Origin: Vitrella brassicaformis
Lineage: Eukaryota > Sar > Vitrellaceae
Direction of reading: 5' to 3'
DNA: 28,683 nt
Assembly: GCA_001179505.1 (NCBI GenBank)
Contig: CDMY01000659.1
Span: 6,823 to 35,505 of the forward strand
Part shown: in pieces, positions 20,526-28,683 of the stretch
How positions within the stretch are numbered: the stretch's first letter is position 1
Layout of the letters: each line of letters starts with the position of its first letter
Translations under genes and position numbers: made by a program
Notes under the pieces: model-generated
The model's database searches: none
The model's input: only the letters and a program-made list of their open reading frames with translations
Told to the model about the DNA's origin: nothing

Positions 20526-21175
20526 TGACAAATAACGAGCCCACTGTGAGCCCAAGTATTTTGCCCCTCTTTTGAGAAGGCGTCGCCATCGGGCGAAGTT
20601 TAAAACGACTCAATCCTTCACACGACACCAAACCCGACGAACACGAGTCATTGAAACATGCAGGGACAGCAGGAATTACCACACGGACTGAGTCCGGCTG
20701 ATTCGGACACAATGGTTTTCACGCGCGCGACGCCGGACAGCAGGAAGCCCTATAGGCACCGATTCGGAAGCGAAAACACTTGAGCTTTCTGTCCTCGGTG
20801 GACGAGAAAAGAGTAGTTCGCCGAATGCTTGAAGCATATGCTCCAGCAGGTCGGCAGCAGCAGCACCAGGCTTGCCTCCGAGCGCCGTTTGCAAAGGGCT
20901 CTCTTCCTTTTTTATGTCTTGAGTAGATCGGCGGCGGGAAGGCGATCCGCATGCGGACTCGAAATGATTATTCGGATTCGAAATGTGAGGGAGCGGGGCG
21001 CAACGGCCGGGAGAGACCAGTAGCGCCTCCCCCGCCCGCAACCATCCAGTTGCTTGTCCGGCGCACCTCATCCAGTCGGCAGCTCTCTCTTCTGCCTCTC
21101 TCTCTGACCCTGACTGTTCGTCTGTTGCTTTCCTTCCTTCTCTGAGCCGCCAGCTTCCCGGGCTCTCTCACGCCG
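20526..21175 (+). promoter_or_regulatory. Upstream region of gene copy 2
   Basis: About 650 bases with no coding feature I recognise, between the two duplicated segments. The last 120 bases before the ATG at 21176 are pyrimidine-rich (CTCTCTCTTCTGCC, CTTTCCTTCCTTCTC), which would suit a 5' UTR or initiator region. No TATA box is clear. The sequence does not match that upstream of copy 1. Confidence 0.3.
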
Positions 21176-22228
21176 ATGATGGTGCGTCTGATTGGGCTCC
21201 TGGCCCTCTTCGCCCTCGCTGGCGTCGCCCACTGCCACATCCGCAAACTCGGTCCAGGTAGGAAACTCCCATTTCCACCTAGTCAGTGCGCATGTCGTCT
21301 GCATCGCACCTTGCATTCTTCTTGTCTTGGCCTGCTTCCGTCATTTAAGGTTATGGAACCACCACGACCACCACTACCGCTCCGACCGGCGACATGACTG
21401 GCGGTGAGCAGCTCTTACGATTATTCCGAGAGAGCAAATTGCTATCGTGGTGCTGCTGTCATGTACATTTTATGCACCAAACCGGCAAACCGGCGAATGT
21501 GACCCGGCTGACCTGACCTGCCTGCCGCTAGCGCCCGGGGGTGAGCGAGTGCATAAGATTGTGACAGTCCACGAGTTCGCTCGGTCTCATTATTCTCCGT
21601 GCATGCAGCCGTCCCGTTCATCTCCCCTGGGATACATCCGGCGCAGAATGGTTCCAATACCAGTAAGCAGACGAGTGCACTGTATGTGCATACACGCGGT
21701 GACGTCATTGCTGAATGTATGGTTTTGGCCGGACGTCGCACCTGCAGCTGAAGTGGGTGCTGTGCGAGTGGATCGGAACTGCGACGGAGACCCGGAGTGT
21801 GCTGCGAGCGAGGGTAAGGGTCTAAAAGCGTGTCGCCGCCTGGAGAGAGAATTGTATCGACTCCGTCTGCTTCTCTCTCCCAGATATTATAGAATTTCAG
21901 AACCCAAAGGTGGCAGGGCTTCCTGTGGATTTTTGCCTCCGAGGCATTTTTGGAGGCTGCGGTCCTGAAGCTGCAAATGTGAGAAAGCTGACACGAGCAA
22001 TGTGATTCAAATGCGACTGTTTATTACGTGTTCCTTCATTGACAGTACTATTGCAGAAATCACGCAGCGCAGGAAACCCCACCTCCCGACGGCCACAAAT
22101 ACACCGGGTTCAGCGACTACGAACATAAAGCGCAGGGCTGCGGATGGACGAACATACTCCAAGGAGATACTTGTATTGCTCTCTGTACTTGCTTCCAGCA
22201 CATCAAGTGCGTGTCCACCCCAATCTGA
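21176..22228 (+). CDS. Secreted cysteine-rich protein, copy 2 (intact six-exon gene)
   Basis: Six exons join in phase with GT-AG introns: 21176-21257, 21350-21403, 21609-21662, 21748-21813, 21884-21978 and 22046-22228 (TGA). The product is 177 residues. It starts with a classic signal peptide (MMVRLIGLLALFALAGVAHC), then a short threonine-rich linker coded by exon 2 (GTTTTTTTAPTG), a segment with NGSN (a possible glycosylation site), CDGDPEC, and a C-terminal domain coded by exons 5 and 6. That domain has LPVDFCLRG, GGCGPEAAN, YYCRNHA, and C-spaced TCIALCTCFQHIKC. The mature part has ten cysteines, all shared with copy 1. I expect an extracellular or vacuolar disulfide-bonded protein; its function is unknown. 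The domain pattern (PxDxC, CG..AA, FC/YC) recalls secreted plant-type cysteine-rich domains. ATG 21176 is chosen because it starts the hydrophobic leader. Confidence 0.85.
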
Positions 22229-22628
22229 GTATGCGTACGCGTGTGTGGGTCTGTGTATTTGTATTGAGGCGACGGCGTCGCCGATGGGTGCGAATCGATC
22301 GAGCCTTCTGTCATTGGGGAAGCGGTGAGTGCAGAGCATGGTTGGCTGGCGGCTGATGGAGCAACAATCACTGGCCCCATCAGCCACCAGCCATCCGTGA
22401 GAAGGAGGATGCATGATCGGCTGACTCAGACATTGCTCTCGTCCATGCTGGCGTGCATGAGTGCGCTCCGACACGTGCGAAGTGGGCACGTGAAGGTCTT
22501 CACTCACGCCCCAGCCGACGACTAGCCACACACAGCGTGCTGCTGTCTTCTTTTTTCTCTTTTGCATCCAATCCATGTACGCAGCTCTGCCGTTTGTTTG
22601 TTTGTTTGTGTTTTGTGTGTGTGTGTTT

Positions 22629-22665
<37 letters not shown>

Positions 22666-22770
22666 GTGTTTTGTTTTGTTTTTTTGTTTTTGCCATCGTT
22701 GGGAAGGACAAAACAGGGAGTCATGGGTGGGAATGAGAGCACTGAAACGAGCCATCAAGGCACACGACAC
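21190..22770 (+). repeat. Tandem segmental duplication, downstream copy
   Basis: Counterpart of 18740-20520, about 2.45 kb downstream in direct orientation. Introns and 3' flank differ by only a few percent by eye (intron 3 differs at 3 of 85 positions), while exon 6 is strongly diverged. Confidence 0.93.
22587..22692. repeat. GT/TTTG microsatellite
   Basis: Runs of GTTT, then (GT)n interrupted by GCGCGC, then TTTTG repeats. It lies exactly where copy 1 has its 240-base unique stretch, between two well-matched flanks. Confidence 0.9.
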
Positions 22771-23324
22771 GGAAGACTGCTCATGTTGAAGTGAGTGAAG
22801 TGAGTGTGTTTTGTTCGAACATGGGCCATTCAACCACATTGACACGACCGTCCGTCAGGGAGTCAGGGTGTTGTATATAAACACTGGCAGACGTATACCC
22901 ATAAGAGCCCTTCCATCACTGTTGCTGTGTCCACCTGAATGGTGAATCCACCGCGCACACACACACGCACACACACACGCACACACACACACACAGAGAC
23001 ACACAGAGAGGCATAAAAACGTGCATCTGACTTAGGCGTCGAACTCCATGGGTCCACCGATAAACAAGAACAGTGAAAGCTGATTCCCGACGACGATCAG
23101 TGCGAAGGGATTAGGTGTCTGTAAGAGACAGATAGGCTGTGTGTAAAGTGGGGGGGATTGTGTCGCACTATGGCGTCTTGCATTCTCTCTCACTGTCACG
23201 TATGGACCGAGTCGGTTGTATATGACTGTCTCCGACTCACAGATGGCATGTCATGAACAACGAAACAAATAGCCCCTCCCGTGAAGTGCTACACAGTGAG
23301 TGCTACACGCACACAACATATGAA
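22771..23324. other. Intergenic between the duplicated gene and the membrane-protein gene
   Basis: Holds a CA microsatellite (22954-23010) and a TATATAA-like AT stretch near 22874. No coding feature is recognised. The two neighbouring host genes converge on this stretch, so it should contain both 3' ends. Confidence 0.5.
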
Positions 23325-23715
23325 AACTAAACAATGGGCACCACGAGGAAAAATAGGGTCTCACGAGGGAGAAAAATTTACCAAAGACGATAGGTGCACA
23401 CTATTATGTACCTCCTACGTGCCTCCAATATCTCTCATCAGTGTTAAAACACTTATGGCCTACTCTTGCATATCTTCGTCCGTGGAAATCTACCCTAGGT
23501 TCATCTGGCTCTCACATTGCACGAACACACAAGAAAAAGAGGGCGCCCACGAAGAAAAAGAGGAGCTCGCGGGAGATGAAAAATATACCCAAATGATACG
23601 TGTACAAGCCTACGTGGCCAATCAGTGGAGCAAGACTCATACAGTACTCACATGCGTTCGTCCATTGAAGCCTCCACCCTACGTTCAGCCGGCTCACTCC
23701 CATTCGCACACGAGA
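23325..23715. repeat. Diverged tandem duplication of about 190 bp
   Basis: In the minus direction, GAGCC-x-G-x-TGAAC-x-TAGGGT-x-GA...GGACGAA occurs near 23700-23660 and again near 23510-23475. CACGTAGG..GTACA...TATC.TTTGG.TA.ATTTTTC follows both, then TTTTTC.TCGTGG.GCCC. The first copy carries the last coding exon of the membrane-protein gene; the second has stops and looks like a decayed copy of that exon. Confidence 0.5.
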
Positions 23716-26700
23716 CGTCAACCGCCAGCACCCGCTCTCCATCAACAGGCTCTCTGAGCTGTCCGTCTTCGCCTTGTCCATGGCCATGTACCTGACAAAG
23801 AAGGGAAAAGAAAGCATAAATATGTGTCCGTCAGTGAAGCCATTGTCGGCGTTTTATCCCCTGTACGTCTGTTGGCGGCTCACTGTCATCGTCATCGGGG
23901 CCATTGCCCTGCTAAAGAAGAAGCGCAATGCACAGTTTTAGCTCCCCTGTGTGTGCGTCGTATACCGCCTGTGATGTGGCGTGTCTCATCCTTTGCTTGG
24001 CCTTCTCATAAGTCTTGTATAGCTGACGCCAGCCTCCCACGTGTGCATCGGCCTGGAACTCACTGCTGCTCGAATACTGAGTGATCAACACAGCCCCTGA
24101 CAAGCTCCTGACGTGCTGTCTTGTCCTGGCTCTGCGGCAAATGGATTCATCATAGTCATGCTGGTGAGTGATCAGCTCGTCCACGACAAGAAGGAGCTTC
24201 GACTGACAACACACACAAGAGAATGACATGGTATTACAATCGTGCGCCTGCTCACCTGCAGATCGTGGAGTGTCATGCCTTCTTTCCCCCGCCTTTGGCA
24301 CTCATCTGCAAATCTGCACCCTCCCGTGTGCTTTATATTGACGAAGATCTTACTATCAACTCTGTGGACGCCTTTCTGTTCTCACCTCCCAGCGTCTATG
24401 AAAGCTCTCTCATCTATCTGCGTCTCCTGTCCTGTAAAATCGCTTTCAAGGCCGTTGTTGGTCGGATGGCCCTGACTGCCGCCTGTCCGCGTACAGGCAA
24501 CCAGCGCCATTTCGTGGAGGAAATGATCAGAAGCATTTATCCACCTCTTCCATTTCGACCCGAACTTCAGATCGTCGGTCAGAAGACACGGTCGACTCCC
24601 ACCGAAGCCGACACTGCATGGAGGATCGGCCACAAGGGTAACCATCGATGCTGCTTCTGTCCGTCTTACTTGCTCCTTCATGTATGGCGAACTCAAGTAA
24701 AATGCCCAGCATAACACAAAGTCAAGGAAGTCCAATGGAACCTGACGTAAGCACAATAGGAGATATGGACGAGAGCGCTTTGAACACACTGACATCTCTG
24801 ATTTGCAGTCGATCTGTGGCCTCCTTCACGGCTGCACTCAGCATTCGCAACATCAGTGCGCTCCTCTTCGCCAGACGCCACTCGGTGCTGCGGCCATGCC
24901 ACAGCGTCCGCAGAAAACCGACGACGCCGCCATAACGCCGCCTCCTGCGGGGGCTGTAGAGGCCACGCGATGACGTCACATCATCGCCGCCTTCTCCGGT
25001 CCATGACAGTTTGCCGCTCTCCCAGCCCAGACACCTTGCCACATTCTTCGCGTTGTTTTTGGGCCCGTCGGGTGTGCCAGGCAAGGAGGTGGGACAGACA
25101 CGCCGCCGCTGGCCGGCAAATTGGCTGGAGGCAGCGTCGCCAGGAGGCCGCTGTCAATCATGGACAAAAAAGCCATCGAGTACATGGTGAGTGGCGGCGG
25201 GCCTGAGACGATTGTCTACCTCACCGAATCTCGTGCGACGGGCCGACAATCGTGTCGAGGGCTCGTCTTTGCCTTCCGCCAAGTCACAAAGGCCGTTGTG
25301 GCATATCAGCAACAAAAGAATAAGGTAGTGGTTAAGGTTGAGCATCATCGCCAGCAGCAACAGTATGACATTGATGTAGTTATTGGTTTCGCGCTGGAGG
25401 ATGACAGACAGCAGCATGATGGAAATCAGCCAGGTGGTGAGCTCACGAGCCTCTACACAGTTCAAGAGGTCCATGTGTCGATGGTCGAATGGCTTCACGA
25501 GCAGATGGACATTTAGGCAGATAAACGCAATGATGCTCCAGCCAACAAAGTGAAAGCCTGGATTGCCCACAGCCATATGAGCGACCAACAGCACCAACAC
25601 GCGCCTGCACAAATGCAGCAGAAACGTGAGAAGCAAAGTGGCATATGCAGACACACGGGTGACCTCAGAGCAAAGACGGCGTCCTGCACGCACAAGGAGA
25701 GAGGAGAAAGTAGAGGGGGATCGTCTGAGATGAGTCTTCTAGTACATGCGTTCTCACCCAGTAGGCGTATTTATGTCTATATCCCTGGCGAGAGACAGGA
25801 GCAGGACGTGTTAGTATCATTGCATGCGTTCCTGACGTTTCACCCTTACCTGATACAGAAAACCGAACCTCTGATAATGTGGGAAGAAGCAAAACGCACA
25901 CACGCATGCACACAAGCTTACGTGTAGAGTCTTTGTTTCAATGTCCTTTCTCCATTATATACCAGACGCATCTTAGGTGAGTGCAGACTTTCACGAAAAT
26001 AGCGCAGCAACACCACACCGGCAAGTACAGGTGACAAGCTCCACAAAATCAAGCCAGCAATGCCTATTAGCCGGAACAGCTCATATTCGGATCCGTGGCA
26101 CAACAAATTGGGATTCACATCCGGCCGCAACCGCATCGTGACCGTATTGGTTTCATCCAAGGACGGGTACGGCCGACAACGCAGCAGCATCAGCATGTTC
26201 CTTGTGACCGTGGGATGCGTGAAGGTCAGTATGACGATCAGCAGCTCCGCTCGCTGGTCCACGGCTTTCTTGACTTTGGCGCACCAGTCAGCTACAGACC
26301 CGGTCCAAATGTGAATGGTATCCTGTCGCAGCGGTGCTCTCTGAGTGACGTTCTGGGGACAGCAGCGCTTGGCGCATCCGGCGCCCCAGGTGAACAGCGC
26401 GGCGATGATGGGCATTACAACGAGACACAATAGAGGGATAACAATCCACACGGCATGCCTCCACAGCACAGCTGTGTCCCTCATATCATCCCGCACAAGG
26501 CGTATAATACAGTCCCAGCTGGTATATGCGAGGGGCAAGCCTCCGTCCCACATAAAGGGGCGCGATGAGGATGTCACCCAAACCGAGAAACGCTCGTCAT
26601 CGTGAGACATGGACAAGACCAGCATCGCCAACACGCTTATTTGCCGAGACAAGCTTCTTTTTCCGGCGATCAGAGAGCTGATTGATGCGTGTACCGATGG

Positions 26701-28437
26701 CATATGGTTCAGAGTCAGCTTGGAGAGCACAGCGAGGACATCGTCTCTACGCTTCGCGCCAGAACTGCCCGCGAGAGGACACCATACGTGACACCCCTGT
26801 GAATGTCGTCACTGTACCTTTGTGCAAGGTATGTCAAGCCAAATATAAAAGCAAAGGACACAGAAACCAGTGCAGCAGCAGCGAGAATATTCACGCCCAG
26901 CGACGCACACTGGAGGCATGGCTGCAGTGGTCCCTGACTCGCGTAGCCATCCTCACAAAGACCACATACAAACGCCGTGATGACCCTCCTACACACATAC
27001 ACGCACACACACACCGAGAGAGAGAGACAGGGACGAAAAGAAGCAGAGGCAGGTAGCTGTGAGGCAGCCGGCGATCTTTCTGAATGCGACTTACCGCGCA
27101 TTTGGTGAGTCCGGTGTCGTCATCTGTGCTCAGGCAAGCCTTTTTAAAGGGGCAAGAAATAAGTACGGGCAGCTCTGTGCGTCCAACAGCATACCTGCGC
27201 ATGGAATGACAGCAAGCGTGACAACAAGCGTTGCATCTCTTTATCCCCCTTGCGTTGTTTCGGTATCCTTGGTGTCTCCGAGCAGGTAGAATCCCTACTG
27301 TGTGCGCACCATAGAGCGATTCATTATTGGTGAGTCGCAATCGATGCCCTCAGCACACTTCTCGCATTTGAGCTTGTTGCTGTTTCTGCCAAAGAGAGAT
27401 AGAGACAGATAACATGCTTTGCGCATTTCCTGCCATCCTGTCGACTTACTTGATCAAGCCCTCCATGCAGTAGCAAGCGTTCCTTCCTGAGCTGCCTTCG
27501 GTCGAGTTGAGATATGCTCCACACCCACACTCTTTGCAAATTGCCTTTCCCGACTCTGAGTCTATGACGCCATACTGGCCTGCAAATGACACAACGCGTC
27601 ATGCTTAATGTCTCTTTCGAGTGCCTTTCTTTCATTGCATTCATGAGAGCGGTGCAGAATCTGCCAACCTGCACGGCACGGCTGACACCATCCATCCTCG
27701 TTCAAGAAAGAACCCTTTAGACAATTCCGCTGACATATGCTGGCGGTGTCATGAAAAAAGCCATCAATGCACGTACATGTACTGGCACCGGCTGAGGAGT
27801 CTAAAGGCAAAACAGAGAGAGAACAGATGGAACAGATGGTGTGACAGCTCCCTTTAGGTTCTCTTATTCGCTATCTCTCACCGGATCCAACGAGGCAGGG
27901 ATGGCATTGAGAGGTGCCGACAATGTGATTGAAAAGTGATCCTGCCTCGCACTTGGTGCAGTTTTGCCCTTCACCAGCATGACCAAGGATGCATCGACAA
28001 AGAGCCGAGATGTTTACTGAAACGTCTACCTTCACACGACAATGTTAATAAGATATCCAAGTGAGTAAGAGTGTATTATATACTCACTCACCCGTGTATC
28101 GTACGTTGTATTATTTAGCGTACGGCACAAATTTGTACACTGAAATCCTCCTTCAGCTGTCACACAGAGATTTTATATGAACCTCGCTGTTCTGTGCATA
28201 ACGGTGTATGGAATATGCCTGCTTACGGTCTGGACGATCCCAGTGCGGGTCACGGACAAGCAGAGGGGCACCCCACAATTGAGAACGCAAAGTATCATTA
28301 CTGAGTAATTCATAACATCCCTGGAACAAACACAGGACAATTCATTTATTGACGGCGGCCAACACAATACTCGCCTTACCGTGATTCTAATCGTATTAAC
28401 ATATAGCTTCAAAACAGGATTGAAGGGGGGAAACTGT
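23648..28437 (-). CDS. Large cysteine-rich multi-pass membrane protein (partial 5' end)
   Basis: Belongs to a protist family with ephrin-receptor-like (GCC2/GCC3 or EGF-like) Cys repeats followed by TRP-like membrane segments. Ectodomain exons, in phase: 28380-28433, 28227-28320, 28088-28156, 27882-28016, 27669-27800, 27450-27579, 27299-27385 and 27095-27194, coding for example CRCILGHAGEGQNCTKCEAG and CTCIDGFF. The next exon (start about 27056 or 26988, end 26818) gives CGLCEDGYASQGPLQPC and a membrane helix. Exon 25922-26764 holds more helices, TFTHPTVTRNMLMLLRCR and LLCHGSEYELF. Microexons 25850-25868, 25758-25784 and 25664-25683 join to 25225-25604, giving FGFLYQGYRHKYAYW, ALRRVLVLLV and VKPF with further helices. 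25035-25150 and tail exons (including 23867-23908 and 23648-23791) are less certain; the tail is acidic. The role is probably a surface receptor or channel; the ligand is unknown. The 5' end abuts the retroelement at 28438. Confidence 0.8.
25664..25868 (-). other. Cluster of three microexons in the membrane-protein gene
   Basis: Exons of 19 nt (25850-25868), 27 nt (25758-25784) and 20 nt (25664-25683) are separated by introns of 65 and 74 nt. The flanking introns are 53 nt (25869-25921) and 59 nt (25605-25663). All junctions are GT-AG and all phases agree. Joined, they code the conserved FGFLYQGYRHKYAYW to ALRR motif of the family, which no unspliced frame gives. The 25663 donor (GTCACC) is weak. 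Confidence 0.8.
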
Positions 28438-28683
28438 CATTAACCGTAACACTCGTCTGTGTGTCCGTGATACTCATACAAATACAGTCCCATCAGCATG
28501 CAGACTCAAACAGGCTCAAGGGGAGGAGGGATCAATCCCCGCCCCATCAGCACACCCCAGTCCCGCAAACCCTCCCCTCCCTCCCCCACGCAGACAGAAG
28601 CTAGTCGCACGCGCGAGGGCGATAGACAAGCGAGAGCGAATCCATCCAGACACATGACTGAACCCCCAACCCTTCCACCCCTC
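28438..28683 (-). mobile_element. 3' end of a second non-LTR element copy (runs off window)
   Basis: Matches 7436-7683 closely over its full length (high identity with small indels), on the same strand. The coding frame ends at TGA 28516-28518 after a Gly-rich tail and shows FSHVSGWIRSRLSIALARAT, the end of the nuclease-like domain. This copy is intact in the visible part. The 3' UTR is about 78 nt, ending GGTTAATG with no poly(A). It lies directly upstream of the first visible exon of the membrane-protein gene, in the same orientation. Confidence 0.9.

Noticed and set aside
27285-27299. 15-nt intron in the membrane-protein gene to avoid a TAG at 27295-27297
   Set aside because: A normal intron from GTAGGG at 27298 to the acceptor at 27195 fits phase and family motif, so an ultra-short intron is not needed.

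Overview
The window looks like nuclear DNA of a GC-rich, intron-bearing protist. The best fit is a free-living alveolate of the chromerid type; this is inferred from gene families and style, not proven. Evidence for a eukaryote: in-phase GT-AG introns, mostly about 40-210 nt; a large cysteine-rich multi-membrane protein of a protist type; and several degraded LTR and non-LTR retroelements. Nothing looks bacterial.

Layout. 1-3260: little recognisable, except a decayed minus-strand frame with a chromodomain-like tail (1630-2811). 3261-4766: a 60-bp minisatellite that reverses orientation near 4223, making a head-to-head inverted satellite. 4768-6668: a broken plus-strand Ty1/copia pol. 7436-9225: a 5'-truncated non-LTR element (RT end plus nuclease-like C-terminus), lying on the 3' side of a minus-strand Ty1/copia element (9225-13801: Gag, protease, integrase, RT). 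14035-16789: a plus-strand non-LTR RT pseudogene with a FADN active site. 17895-18607: a 215-bp tandem repeat.

18740-22770: a tandem duplication carrying two copies of a small secreted cysteine-rich gene. The downstream copy (21176-22228) resolves into six exons in perfect phase, encoding a 177-residue protein. Its introns and 3' flanks closely match the upstream copy, but the last exons differ heavily while all ten mature-region cysteines are kept. This is the most interesting signal in the window.

23648-28437: a minus-strand multi-exon gene for a large membrane protein, with cysteine-rich ectodomain repeats, a multi-pass core containing three microexons (19, 27 and 20 nt) and a cytoplasmic tail. 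Its 5' side is cut at 28438 by a second copy of the 7436-9225 non-LTR element, which runs off the window.

The two host loci look functional or nearly so. The mobile elements are broken by frameshifts and, curiously, by in-frame stops that are all TAG in the five well-anchored cases.
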